Origin: Paenibacillus mucilaginosus 3016
Lineage (GTDB): Bacteria > Bacillota > Bacilli > Paenibacillales > NBRC-103111
Direction of reading: 5' to 3'
DNA length: 64,000 bases
NCBI RefSeq assembly: GCF_000250655.1
Contig: NC_016935.1
Location: 4,854,001-4,918,000 of the forward strand
This document shows, piece by piece, positions 17,463 through 25,956 of this stretch. The notes under the pieces are model-generated. The model did no database searches. It saw only the letters and a program-made list of their open reading frames with translations, and was not told the DNA's origin. Within the stretch, counting starts at the first letter, position 1, and every line of letters begins with the position of its first letter. The translations under genes were made by a program, and so were the position numbers.

Positions 17463-18344
17463 CTACTTCGGCGGCAGAAGAACGATCCGCCCGTTCTCCA
17501 TCACAACCTGCACTTTGCCCGACTGCTTCACGCCGGTCGTCTCCAGGAAGCCGGCCGGGATCTGGACGCGGCCCGCCTGGTCCAGGATCGCATACTCCAC
17601 ATGCGATTCCTCTTCCCCGGCAGCCCCCTCTTCCACCGGCAGCTCATCCGTGCCCTCCTCCGGCACACGGCGGCGCAGCATCTCCGATGACGTCTTCCCG
17701 TCACGGATCGCCACCACGCGGTCGACCTTCTTCGCGAGCTGCGGGTCGTGAGTGACAATCACGACGGTCAGCCCGAGGGACCGGGACAGATGGCGGAACA
17801 GGTCCAGGATCGTGTTCGCCATCGCCGTATCGACGGAGCCGGTCGGTTCGTCGGCGAGCAGCAGCTTCGGCGAATTCGCGAGCGCAATGGCGATGGCCAC
17901 CCGCTGCTGCTCCCCGCCCGAGAGCTGGTTCAGCCGGTTGTTCACCCGGTGGCTGAGGCCCACCGCCTCCAGCAGCTCCCTGGCCCGCTCCCGCCGGCGC
18001 CTGCCCTGCAGCAGCATCGGCAGCTCGACATTCTGCAGAGCCGTCAGGTAGGGAATAAGATTGCGGGCATTATTCTGCCAGACGAAGCCAACGGTTTCGC
18101 GCTTGTAGCGGATGAGATCCTTCTCCGACATCGTGAGAAGATCCCTTCCGTCCACCAGCAGGCGTCCGGCCGAGGGCCGGTCGAGCCCGCCCAGCATGTT
18201 GAGCAGCGTCGATTTGCCGCTGCCGCTGCTGCCGATGATCGCCATGAGCTCGCCAGCGGCCACCTGCAGATCCAAGCCCTGCAGGGCGACGACTTCGAGA
18301 TCGGCGATCTTGTAGATTTTGACCAGGTTGTCGCATTGAATCAT
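17463..18344 (-). CDS. ABC transporter ATPase with C-terminal AbrB-like domain
   Basis: Protein of 293 residues, one base after the permease stop. The ATPase part (1-220) is of the LolD/MacB class: Walker A GSSGSGKST, Q-loop VWQNNARN, signature LSGGEQQRVAIA, Walker B LLLADEPTGSVD and H-loop THD. After a charged linker (about 225-250) comes a 45-residue AbrB/MazE-type swapped-hairpin module (EYAILDQAGRVQIPAGFLETTG ... GKVQVVMENGRIVLLP). That module normally binds DNA or dimerises, so its fusion to an ABC ATPase is unusual. It belongs to the efflux-type operon with the permease, adaptor and second ATPase. Confidence 0.9.
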   Translation of the reverse strand: MIQCDNLVKIYKIADLEVVALQGLDLQVAAGELMAIIGSSGSGKSTLLNMLGGLDRPSAGRLLVDGRDLLTMSEKDLIRYKRETVGFVWQNNARNLIPYLTALQNVELPMLLQGRRRRERARELLEAVGLSHRVNNRLNQLSGGEQQRVAIAIALANSPKLLLADEPTGSVDTAMANTILDLFRHLSRSLGLTVVIVTHDPQLAKKVDRVVAIRDGKTSSEMLRRRVPEEGTDELPVEEGAAGEEESHVEYAILDQAGRVQIPAGFLETTGVKQSGKVQVVMENGRIVLLPPK

Positions 18345-18345
18345 C

Positions 18346-21273
18346 TTAGTCCTCCCCCAGCTTGACGGCTTGATGGATACGGATGCGCGAGACGATATAG
18401 GCCAGGATCGACAGGCCGATGAGCATCATGAACCCGACGATGACATACAGCCTTGTCTCGTCCCGCGGGTCGAAGAGCACCTGGAACGGAGGCACCTGCG
18501 TCTTCGGATCGAAGGACATCTCGAACAGGGGCACGAAGAGCCGGCTGGTCAGGCTGCCGGTACCCATGCCGATGGCGATGGCCGCCCCCGAGATCAGCAC
18601 CTGCTCGGCCGCCAGCATGCCGATGAGCTGGGGCAGCGAGATGCCCATCGCCCGGAAGATGCCGTACTGCAGCGTACGGGCGTGCAGGGACAGCACCCAG
18701 TACAGCAGAAAGCCGAAGAAGCAGATGCACACCGAGATCAGAAAGCCGAGCGTCATCACGCCGTTGATCGCCAGCTGGAACGGCTCCTTGACCGCCTTGA
18801 TCTGCTCCTGCTTCGCATCCCGGAGCTCCTCGATCTGGAAGCCCTGCTCTTTCACGGCGGCATAGACGCCTTGGCTGGGCGCGCCTTCTTTCAGCTTCAG
18901 CCACACCTCATACGGCTCCAGCCCCAGATTGTTCTGGATGTAGGACAAGTGGCCGACGATCAGCTTCGGCCTGGATACTTTGGCACCGTCCGGTCCGCCC
19001 GCTTTCTCCTCCACCGCGCCGCTCCCGGACCCGGAACCCGGGTTCGGATTCCACGAGGGCCAGTAGTCGATAATCCCATACACGGTGAACGGTACAGCCT
19101 CCACTCCCTTCCAGCCGATCGAGACCGTCTCGCCCGCCTTCACCCCGTACTCTTCGGCAATGGACCGCGAAATGAGTACAGCCGAAGGCCGGGAGGCGAT
19201 CAGATTGAGATAATCGCGGATATGGTGGTCCAGCAGGCCATTGCGCATCCAGACGGTCTCGCCGAAGGCTTTGGTGTCGATGCCCATGAGCTGGACGCTG
19301 CCGGACGTTTTGCCCTTGATGAGATCCGCGCCCGGACGGACGAACACCTTCGCTGCGCTCTCCACCCCCGGAAGCTGGGTGAACGGCAGGAAGGACGGCT
19401 CCGTGTACTGGGTTCTCCGGGGCGGTTCGGGGGGAGCGTCATCCTCGGCAGCCTGGGGCTGCACCGCCTCCTGCTCCTGTTCCTCCTGCAGCTCGCTGTA
19501 CAGAATGACCGGAGGGGCATCGTTCTCCCACCGGATCTGCATCGTAATATCGGCGCCGGCGGCATAGCGGATCTTATCCGCCGTATTGGCGTTGATCGTG
19601 CGGGTCGCGCTCGCCCCGAACAGTCCGGTGGCAATCGTGACGATGAGGAAGACCATGAGAATCTGATACTGCACGATCGAACGGCTGACCTGAAGCATCG
19701 CGGCATACAGCGAGGGAGGCCACCAGCGGCGTCCGGCCCGGTAGATCAGCGTGATCAGCCAAGGATAGATCCGAAGCACGAGCAGGCCGGTTCCCAGGAT
19801 GAACAGCGCCGGAATCAGGAACAGCAGCGGATCCACTCTCAGATCATTGGAAGAGAGTCCAAGCGAGAGCAGATCCTTCATCCGCGTGCGGTAATTATAC
19901 AGTCCATAGAGCGCCAGTCCGATCAGGATGGCGTCCAGCCCGAACCGGTGCCAGAACGAGCTTGTGTCTTTCCGCGCCGACTGCTGCTTATGCTGGGTAA
20001 TGCTCAGGCGGGTGGCGAGGAAGACCGGGATGAGCGTCATGACCAGGGACACGCCGACCGCAGCCAGGGCATAGACATACGCATCCCCGTTCAGGTTCAC
20101 CTCGAGCTTCGCACGCTGCACGAACTCGAGGAAGCCGCTCGAGGCTCCCAGCATCTTCGTCAGCCAGACACCGGCATAGGGCCCGAGGAGCAGGGCGCAC
20201 GCCCCCAAGATCAGTCCTTCCGCGGCATAGCTGAGAATGATCTGCAGGCGGCTGGCGCCCCGGCTGCGGAGGACGGCGATCTCGGTCTTCTGCCGGTCGG
20301 TGATCAGTGCGGCCACCATATAGAGGTAAAAGCCCAGCATCAGCATCACCGGCACGTTCAGCGACCAGAGCATCGTCCGGAGGCTCTTCTCCTTGGCATG
20401 ATAGGCGGCCAGCGTCTGCATCGCCGGCGCATTCTTGTTATGCGTCTCGTAGCGGGCATCCATGTGTTCCTGGATCGCCCGGTCCGCCCGCTCGAAGTCG
20501 GAAGCCGAGGCGAGCGTCATCCGGGTATAGTCCAGCGCTGCATACCAATAGCCCGCCTGGACGTTCAGCTTGCCGCCCATCGTAAAGTCCCGCTCGAACA
20601 GCCCGAAATCGATCAGAAAGCTGTTCTTGTAGCTGCTCGGGATGTTGTACCAGTACAAGTCCGCGTAATCGCTGCGGTCGAACACCCCGACCGGCTTCAC
20701 ATAGACCGGCTCGCTGCCGGGCTGCAGCCGCAGGGCGAACACGCCATCGAGCACCATGGACAGCTCCGTCAGCGCCTCGCTGACAACGAGCGCCTCATAG
20801 ACACCGTCCACCGGCTCCTTCGCCGGCATCCGCCCGTCGACGAGGCGGATATGTTCTTCCATGCCGTCCAGCGCGGTAAGGTCGGCGGACCGCTGCTTGT
20901 TCGGGTCCGCCTTGTTCGATTGGGCGGGGAGCAGGCCGTAGCGCTGGGTCGACCTTTCGCGGACATACGTCTGCAGGGGGAGGCCGAAGCGCTCGCCCGC
21001 CTCCCGCATCAGCGCGTCGGTCTCCGGCAGGCTGATCTTCTTTTTCTCCGCGTCTTCCCCGAGCTGGGCGGACAGCCAATAGATCCCCGGATACTGGCTG
21101 CCCTCCAGCTGCAGCTGCCTCAGCTCCTGGACGAGCAGGCGCTGCAGGATCGCGTTCGTGTAGACCGGCATGCTGCTCGCCAGCGCCACGGACAGGACGA
21201 GCCCGAGCAGCAGACTGATCTCGAGCCACTTGTTGTTCATCATCTTGCGCAGGATCATCAGAAAAAGTGCCAA
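18346..21273 (-). CDS. FtsX/MacB-like ABC transporter permease
   Basis: Protein of 975 residues from a TTG at 21273 behind AGGAGG. It has an N-terminal membrane helix (WLEISLLLGLVLSVALASSM), a large extracytoplasmic domain, a first FtsX core (about 310-430, containing AALITDRQKTEIAVLRSRGASRLQI, the coupling-helix region), central helices, a second extracytoplasmic domain with a Gln/Glu-rich stretch, and a C-terminal FtsX core (about 820-970, with YGIFRAMGISLPQLIGML). Duplicated FtsX cores in one chain are typical of large Firmicute permeases that move lipids, peptides or lipoproteins rather than take up sugars. It presumably works with the two ATPases and the adaptor of this operon. Confidence 0.9.
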   Translation of the reverse strand: MALFLMILRKMMNNKWLEISLLLGLVLSVALASSMPVYTNAILQRLLVQELRQLQLEGSQYPGIYWLSAQLGEDAEKKKISLPETDALMREAGERFGLPLQTYVRERSTQRYGLLPAQSNKADPNKQRSADLTALDGMEEHIRLVDGRMPAKEPVDGVYEALVVSEALTELSMVLDGVFALRLQPGSEPVYVKPVGVFDRSDYADLYWYNIPSSYKNSFLIDFGLFERDFTMGGKLNVQAGYWYAALDYTRMTLASASDFERADRAIQEHMDARYETHNKNAPAMQTLAAYHAKEKSLRTMLWSLNVPVMLMLGFYLYMVAALITDRQKTEIAVLRSRGASRLQIILSYAAEGLILGACALLLGPYAGVWLTKMLGASSGFLEFVQRAKLEVNLNGDAYVYALAAVGVSLVMTLIPVFLATRLSITQHKQQSARKDTSSFWHRFGLDAILIGLALYGLYNYRTRMKDLLSLGLSSNDLRVDPLLFLIPALFILGTGLLVLRIYPWLITLIYRAGRRWWPPSLYAAMLQVSRSIVQYQILMVFLIVTIATGLFGASATRTINANTADKIRYAAGADITMQIRWENDAPPVILYSELQEEQEQEAVQPQAAEDDAPPEPPRRTQYTEPSFLPFTQLPGVESAAKVFVRPGADLIKGKTSGSVQLMGIDTKAFGETVWMRNGLLDHHIRDYLNLIASRPSAVLISRSIAEEYGVKAGETVSIGWKGVEAVPFTVYGIIDYWPSWNPNPGSGSGSGAVEEKAGGPDGAKVSRPKLIVGHLSYIQNNLGLEPYEVWLKLKEGAPSQGVYAAVKEQGFQIEELRDAKQEQIKAVKEPFQLAINGVMTLGFLISVCICFFGFLLYWVLSLHARTLQYGIFRAMGISLPQLIGMLAAEQVLISGAAIAIGMGTGSLTSRLFVPLFEMSFDPKTQVPPFQVLFDPRDETRLYVIVGFMMLIGLSILAYIVSRIRIHQAVKLGED

Positions 21274-21285
21274 CGTCCCAGCCTC

Positions 21286-22320
21286 CTAGTTGTCCAGAAT
21301 GATCCGCTGGCCCTCGCTGACGCCCTTGCGAATCTCCACCTCGGTTGCGGATACGATGCCTTTCTCCACATCGACCTCCTTGCGGCTTTCCCCTTCCATC
21401 ACCTGCACGTAATCCCTTCCCATATAGCTGCGCAGACCTGCTCTAGGGATAACCAGCACGCCGGCCCGCTGCTCCGTCACGATCGTGATGTCCGCATGAG
21501 AGCCGATCGCCGTATCGGCCGGCAGCCCCTCGACGCGCAGAACCACCGACTTTGCGTTGATTTCGTCGGCCGTCTTGTTCCCGCTCGGCGGAGCGCTCAT
21601 CGGGGTCTGAACGACCTTGCCCGGATAGGTCTTGTCTTTGAGCTTGACGCTCGCATCCATACCGATCTGAACCCCCGCCAGATCGTTCGGTCCCGCCGCC
21701 GTGTAGACCAGCTTCATCTGTCTCGGGTCGGAGATCGTCACTATATCCTCGTAAGCGGTTACTTCATCGCCCGGCTTGATCGGATCCAGATACGAAACGA
21801 TGCCGTCCACTTCGGCCACCAGCCGTGACCGCTTGAGCTGGCTCTGCAGAGACCTCATCTGAATGCGCGCGCTTTCAAGATCGAGCGCTTTGATCCGGAG
21901 GGCGGGATCGTCCGCCGGCTTATTCTGCAGCTCCTGCTTCAGTCCGATCTCGATCTTCTCGATGGCGATCTCCTGCAGCCGGATTTTGTCGTCCAGGTCG
22001 CTCGTCTCCGTTTCGGCGATAACATCCCCGGCTTTGACCTTGTCACCCAGCTTTACATTCAATGCAACAAGACGGGCACCGGATTCGGTAAAATGCAGAT
22101 AATGCATCCGTTCGGATACGAACGTCGCGTCTCCGGTGATGCCCTTGGCGATGTCGGACCGTTTCACTTCATAGATCGTCAGCGTCTCCTTGACCGGCTC
22201 GACAAGCGGCGGCTGCAGCTCCTGCTCCTCCACCGGCAGCAGCGAACAGCCGGCCAGCATGAACACCAGACCCCAGATGCCTGCGGCGCGGAGTATCTTC
22301 CTATTCTTCTTCGTGGGCAA
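21286..22320 (-). CDS. Membrane-fusion (HlyD/MacA-type) adaptor lipoprotein
   Basis: About 344 residues. The TTG at 22320 is favoured because GGAGG lies 9 bases upstream; the ATG three codons earlier abuts it. The lipobox FMLAGC gives a lipid anchor. The biotinyl/lipoyl half-motifs (ALNVKLGDKVKAGDVIAETE and GIVSYLDPIKPGDEVTAYEDI) flank a coiled-coil hairpin (about 110-165), followed by a beta-barrel domain (LVYTAAGPNDLAGVQIGM) and a membrane-proximal domain. It overlaps the upstream ATPase by 20 bp. In Gram-positive bacteria such adaptors assist MacB-like permeases. Confidence 0.87.
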   Translation of the reverse strand: MPTKKNRKILRAAGIWGLVFMLAGCSLLPVEEQELQPPLVEPVKETLTIYEVKRSDIAKGITGDATFVSERMHYLHFTESGARLVALNVKLGDKVKAGDVIAETETSDLDDKIRLQEIAIEKIEIGLKQELQNKPADDPALRIKALDLESARIQMRSLQSQLKRSRLVAEVDGIVSYLDPIKPGDEVTAYEDIVTISDPRQMKLVYTAAGPNDLAGVQIGMDASVKLKDKTYPGKVVQTPMSAPPSGNKTADEINAKSVVLRVEGLPADTAIGSHADITIVTEQRAGVLVIPRAGLRSYMGRDYVQVMEGESRKEVDVEKGIVSATEVEIRKGVSEGQRIILDN

Positions 22321-23011
22321 TACGACCATCCTCCAGTGTGTAGATATGATCAGCTGTGCTCATGATCGCAGGGTCGTGCGTGGTCAGGATCACGGTCATT
22401 CCTTCGTCTCTTACGAGGCTCCGGAAGGCCTGCATGACCTGCATCCCCATCTTGCTGTCGAGCTCGGCCGTCGGCTCGTCCGCCAGAATCAGGGCCGGCT
22501 TGTGGGCGATGGCTCTTGCGATGGCCACCCGCTGCTGCTCGCCCCCCGACATCTCGTAGGGCCTGTGCTTCATCCGGGCCTTGAGTCCGACAAGCTCCAG
22601 CGCATGCTCCCCGTATTCCTTATATAGAGCCGGCTTCACGCCGGCAATACGCAGCCCGAATTCCACGTTCTCATAGGCGGTCATCAGCGGAACCAGACCG
22701 AAGGACTGAAAGATCAGCCCCATCTGCTTACGCCTCAGCTCGCTCCGTTTTTTCTCCGGAAACCGGGCCAGATCCTCTCCGGCGAACAGCACCGTGCCTT
22801 CCGTCGGCCGGTCCAGCATCCCCAGGATGTTGATCAGCGTGGTCTTGCCCGAGCCCGACCTTCCCCGAAGCGCGATCAGCCGCCTGGCCGGGATCGTCAA
22901 GTCCGCGCCCCGCAGTGCGCTGACGGATGCGCTTCCCTTGCCAAACACCCGGGTGATGCCCACCGCCCTCACGAGCGGCTCTGCCGGCGGTACAGATTGG
23001 TCCATCGTCAT
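22301..23011 (-). CDS. ABC transporter ATP-binding protein (LolD/MacB class)
   Basis: About 236 residues. The ATG at 23011 has GAGGAAGG at suitable spacing; an ATG seven codons earlier is possible. Complete motifs: Walker A GRSGSGKTT, Q-loop IFQSFGLVP, signature MSGGEQQRVAIA, Walker B ALILADEPTAELD and H-loop TTHD. It is the first gene of a four-gene operon (ATPase, adaptor, permease, ATPase-AbrB). The permease core is present twice in one chain, so the two ATPases could form the heterodimer that drives it. Confidence 0.9.
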   Translation of the reverse strand: MTMDQSVPPAEPLVRAVGITRVFGKGSASVSALRGADLTIPARRLIALRGRSGSGKTTLINILGMLDRPTEGTVLFAGEDLARFPEKKRSELRRKQMGLIFQSFGLVPLMTAYENVEFGLRIAGVKPALYKEYGEHALELVGLKARMKHRPYEMSGGEQQRVAIARAIAHKPALILADEPTAELDSKMGMQVMQAFRSLVRDEGMTVILTTHDPAIMSTADHIYTLEDGRIAHEEE

Positions 23012-23037
23012 CCCCCACCCTTCCTCTTCCATTCGAT

Positions 23038-23108
23038 ACCGTCCGCTTAGTTAACCATACAATGAAAAACGAGCCCCTTTTTAGGGGGTTCTGTGCGATT
23101 TTATAGGG
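23038..23108 (-). promoter_or_regulatory. Bipartite control region of the ABC efflux-type operon
   Basis: On the coding strand: ACCCTATAAAATCG (around 23097-23110), then ACCCCCTAAAAAGGGG (around 23074-23089), then AACTAAGCGGACGG (around 23038-23051). The order and spacing match the regions at 17139-17213 and 31415-31489. The C-run part can also form a small hairpin with the adjacent GGGG. No sure -35/-10 assignment. Confidence 0.4.
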
Positions 23109-23143
23109 TCATTGGGGCATGGCCGGACGCTCACAAAATAAAG

Positions 23144-23175
23144 TTGACCCGGTATCTAGGTACCGGGTTTATAAT
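23144..23175 (+). promoter_or_regulatory. MerR-type promoter/operator of merR
   Basis: TTGACC (23144-23149) and TATAAT (23170-23175) are separated by 20 bp, longer than the optimal 17, as is characteristic of MerR-activated promoters. The spacer region contains a perfect 8-bp dyad, ACCCGGTA / TACCGGGT (23147-23154 and 23161-23168), centred between the two boxes. The merR start codon follows 25 bp later. Confidence 0.88.
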
Positions 23176-23200
23176 TACGGCATACGGGGAGGGATGAAGG

Positions 23201-23611
23201 ATGCGGGGGCTTACCATCAGCCAATTAGCCAAGGAGTCACAGGTCACGGTCGAAACCATAAAGTTCTATGAAAAGAAGGGCTTGCTCACCAAGCCTCCCA
23301 GAACGGAGTCCGGCTACCGGATGTTTCCGGAGAGTACGGCAGCCGATATGGCATTCATCAAACGCGCTCAGGAAATGGGCTTCACCCTGCAGGAGATCCG
23401 GCATTTGCTCACGATGGTCCGGCAGGAAGACTATTACCCAACGGAGGAGATGCATGCCTTCGCTGCACTGAAAGTGGAGGAACTGGAGCGGCAGATCCGC
23501 CGGATGCAGAGCTTCAAGGAATTGCTCGAACAGATCGCACGGCGCCCTTATGCTGCTCCTCCCCTGCCCAGGCAGGAGTGTCCTCTTCTGGCCAGACTGT
23601 TGAAAGAGTGA
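23201..23611 (+). CDS. MerR family transcriptional regulator
   Basis: Protein of 136 residues from ATG 23201, with GGGGAGGG upstream. The winged helix-turn-helix lies at the N-terminus (LTISQLAKESQVTVETIKFYEKKGLL, then TESGYRMF), followed by the coiled-coil dimerisation helix (VEELERQIRRMQSFKELLEQIA). The C-terminal effector segment contains a single Cys (RQECPLL, about residue 128). Mercury-sensing MerR needs three cysteines, so mercury sensing is unlikely on this evidence. It is preceded by its own-type operator, so autoregulation is likely. The next gene (23632) is 20 bp away and almost certainly cotranscribed. Confidence 0.88.
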   Translation: MRGLTISQLAKESQVTVETIKFYEKKGLLTKPPRTESGYRMFPESTAADMAFIKRAQEMGFTLQEIRHLLTMVRQEDYYPTEEMHAFAALKVEELERQIRRMQSFKELLEQIARRPYAAPPLPRQECPLLARLLKE

Positions 23612-23631
23612 CTGATGAAAGGGTGAATGAA

Positions 23632-23889
23632 GTGAGCAAACGGATCGAAGTATTTACGGACAGCGGGAGGTTCGGAGACCAATTTACGGAACGGGTCAAG
23701 GGGGCTGCCTGTCCAAGATGTGTCATCACGGTATACGATGCCCATCAGCCGGAAGCGCTCGAGACGATGCGGGCCAAAGCCGAAGCCTATGGTGTGACGA
23801 TACTGCCGTCCGTCGCCGTCGACGGCCATCTGGTCGATATGGACTCCCTGCAGCAGGGAACCATCCGGAAAGGGCTGAACCCCTGCTGA
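23632..23889 (+). CDS. Small glutaredoxin/thioredoxin-like protein with CPRC motif
   Basis: Protein of 85 residues from a GTG at 23632 with AAAGGGTG upstream, just after merR. It begins KRIEVFTDSGRFGDQF and contains ACPRCVITVYDAHQ with a CxxC pair, then ILPSVAVDGHLVDM with the cis-Pro region of a thioredoxin fold. It resembles small redox proteins found beside MerR-family regulators, which often carry an N-terminal GCPxC. Here that first site reads SGRFGDQ, so only the second CxxC remains. A metal- or thiol-stress role under MerR control is inferred. Confidence 0.7.
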   Translation: MSKRIEVFTDSGRFGDQFTERVKGAACPRCVITVYDAHQPEALETMRAKAEAYGVTILPSVAVDGHLVDMDSLQQGTIRKGLNPC

Positions 23890-24023
23890 AGAGAAGCTCA
23901 TCACGATATTCGCCTCTCGCATCCGCGATCCGCGGCCTGCAGTCCGAGCCGGAAGGTATGCGGTTCAACCTCCTCCTCCGGTGACCGATCGATTCAGCAG
24001 GGCGTCGGAACGTTCGTTTTAGA

Positions 24024-24097
24024 ATAACGGAAGTGAGGTATCTTATGGAGGTATTTCCCGGTATTTCCCTGAACATAGCGGAACTCAGATGCCTTAT
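24024..24097 (+). repeat. Paired 23-bp repeat element, forward copy (locus 1)
   Basis: Two 23-bp units (24024-24046 and 24075-24097) are separated by exactly 28 bp. Each starts with ATA and ends TTAT around a GGAA(C/G)T core; the inner unit carries GGAACTCAGATGC. The 28-bp middle has GTATTTCCCG followed by GTATTTCCC, also present in the pair at 55975-56048. The stretch 23890-24023 shows nothing else. Confidence 0.75.
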
Positions 24098-24150
24098 AAG
24101 GGGAAAACGGATCCGGAAACCGTGCCCATCCCTACAATAGCGCATCTGAG

Positions 24151-25787
24151 GAGGGTATTTCATAATTGTTTCACTCTGTCTTCGAAAAGGCAGAATTTCT
24201 AAAACGCTATTTTTAAAACAGGTGGCTAAATTTTAGGCTGCCTGTTTTTGTTGTTTTTGGCGCATGCAATCAACAGCATATTGACAAAGCGTGTAGCTAA
24301 GAACACTCAGGGCGGCGTCAACCTCAGCTCTTTTACCGCGCTTCCTAGACGCCCCCAGTCCGTAGTAACCCTTCAGATAGGCAAAGATTCGCTCAACCGT
24401 TGTCCGTTTCTTGTATATTTTTTTGTAAGATTTACTGCCCCTGGCTGGTACGGTAAATCGTCTGAGATCCTTCTCTACCTTGATTTTATAGACCCTTTGA
24501 CACCTGCCGCTTTTTTCTAGCGGGCATGCTTTGCACTCTTGGGGCCTAGTGAATTTTAAGCTTTTGTTCTTGGCATCGAAGCTGTCATATACGTAAGAGT
24601 GCCCTTCCTGACACACCGGGTGAAAATTCTCATTCAATCCTTCCGGCGGCTTTTTCGCTCGCTCGTTATAGTCAATTAGAGGCCAGGCTCCCAAGCTCCT
24701 TACTTGTTTGTAGACGGCCATAACATCATATCCAGCATCAGCCAAGGCGTGTTTGACCTTCCAGTCAGGAAAATCGGTTTGAAACTTCTTTAGCAGCGGA
24801 ATCGCCAGCCGTCCGTCATTTACGTGAGCGGAACTGAAGAGGGCGCTCAAAATGTAATGCCCTTTACTGTCTGCGAGAATATGCAGTTTGTATCCATGCC
24901 ACCACATGAGTTTTCCATTGGAGCCTTTTTTACTGCTCGTACTTGGATGTATAGGAATCAGCGGTTTGAGCTGCTCAAATGTGTAAGGGAGCATATCCTC
25001 GAGTTTACGTTCGAACAGGGGCAAAGAAGCTTCCCATGCTTCTCTTTCCAAACGGCGGCGCTCCGCCTCTGCCTTCGTAGGCGCACCCCTTTTATATTTC
25101 TTCCGCGGGTCTTCCAGACGCTTAGCGCTGGTGGATGGGGAGTGTTCCATTTCAAGGACAGGTTGTTCGTTAGACTCGGCCTTCGATTCCACTTCCTGTT
25201 CTTTACGCGGTTGGCGTTCCTCTGCCTCTACATGGGTGGAGTCAAAGCTAATAAAACTGGGAGAGACGAATCCCGCCGCAGCGGCGAGGGAAATGACTTG
25301 GCGCTGCAGCTCCCACAGCACACCGGAGTCGGCGAGTTTTGTATACAACCGTGAAAATGAAGCTTCACTAGGAATAGCGTCGGATCCGCGAAAACGGCAA
25401 GTCCTGCGGAACTCTTCATTTGTCCGCAAGCGCTTCAGCAAATCTTTTGTGGTCGGAATACGTTCAATGGTCCCAATGAGCATAGCGTATACCATGGCCG
25501 CATAGTTCAGCTCTTCTGGCCGGCCTCTGTGCGTTCTCTTGTTGAGCACGCGCAGTGCAGGTAAGAGGTCAAGCGTTTTGAAAACGATGCTGTATTTATT
25601 TTCTGGTGCCATTTCCATAAGCTCTTGCAGGGAAAACAGCTCTTCTTGACGAATAGTATACAAAAGAGTACCTCCTTCGTTTGAGTGTGGTGTGGTAACC
25701 ATACATTCAATAACTTGGGTAGGTACTCCTTTTTTTTCTGCCCTGAAAGCCAGTTACGGCATGGGTTTTGAATTATGAAAGTGACTC
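24151..25787 (-). mobile_element. IS1182-family insertion sequence, about 1.64 kb
   Basis: The ends are imperfect 17-bp inverted repeats: GAGGGTATTTCATAATT at 24151-24167 and its partner at 25771-25787, 13 of 17 matching including the inner TTTCATAATT. The element is flanked by the 5-bp direct repeat CTGAG (24146-24150 and 25788-25792), which fits a target duplication inside a 23-bp chromosomal repeat. It holds one full-length transposase gene and so may still be active. Confidence 0.85.
24233..25663 (-). CDS. IS1182-family DDE transposase
   Basis: About 476 residues from a TTG at 25663, with GGAGG 6-7 bases before it; ATG 25702 is an alternative. It has an N-terminal DUF772-type domain (YAAMVYAMLIGTIERIPTTKDLLKRLRTNEEFRRTCRF), then DDE-type segments: FISFDSTHVEAEE (first Asp), HALADAGYDV (second Asp) and KKRTTVERIFAYLKGYYGL (C-terminal Glu region). 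A CKACPLEKSGRC cysteine motif precedes the last block, as in this family. Base composition is more AT-rich than the neighbours, which marks it as mobile. The frame is intact. Confidence 0.92.
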   Translation of the reverse strand: MYTIRQEELFSLQELMEMAPENKYSIVFKTLDLLPALRVLNKRTHRGRPEELNYAAMVYAMLIGTIERIPTTKDLLKRLRTNEEFRRTCRFRGSDAIPSEASFSRLYTKLADSGVLWELQRQVISLAAAAGFVSPSFISFDSTHVEAEERQPRKEQEVESKAESNEQPVLEMEHSPSTSAKRLEDPRKKYKRGAPTKAEAERRRLEREAWEASLPLFERKLEDMLPYTFEQLKPLIPIHPSTSSKKGSNGKLMWWHGYKLHILADSKGHYILSALFSSAHVNDGRLAIPLLKKFQTDFPDWKVKHALADAGYDVMAVYKQVRSLGAWPLIDYNERAKKPPEGLNENFHPVCQEGHSYVYDSFDAKNKSLKFTRPQECKACPLEKSGRCQRVYKIKVEKDLRRFTVPARGSKSYKKIYKKRTTVERIFAYLKGYYGLGASRKRGKRAEVDAALSVLSYTLCQYAVDCMRQKQQKQAA

Positions 25788-25956
25788 CTGAGTTCCTTTA
25801 TTTCCGGTGCGTACCATCGAAATGTGAGAATAGCGCACCGTACTTCCGTTATTTCTTAGACCGCATGCGCCAGCAGAATCGAGCCTAGCCCTGAATAAAT
25901 ATAAATTCTAATATGTAAGAAAAAACTCTGATCGGTTTCTATTCCAAGCATACCTT

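Larger units (their letters stand above)
24137..25852 (-). repeat. Paired 23-bp repeat element, reverse copy (locus 1), interrupted by IS1182-type element
   Basis: The first unit is split: ATAGCGCATCTGAG (24137-24150) lies left of the insertion sequence and CTGAGTTCCTTTAT (25788-25801) lies right of it. Joined at the shared CTGAG they rebuild a 23-bp unit identical, in reverse, to that at 54571-54593. After 28 bp comes the second unit (25830-25852). It is inverted relative to the pair at 24024-24097. The following 25853-25956 shows nothing I recognise. Confidence 0.75.

Noticed and set aside
18370..21828. Plus-strand open frame of 1152 codons
   Set aside because: Antisense to the permease and adaptor genes, with low-complexity Arg/His/Asp composition and no recognisable motif.
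23201..23889. Mercury-resistance operon
   Set aside because: No mercuric reductase or transporter follows, and the regulator lacks the three cysteines needed for mercury.
24024..24097. CRISPR-like reading of the 23/28-bp pairs
   Set aside because: Only two units per cluster, units are diverged, orientations face each other and the middles are partly conserved, so they are not spacers.
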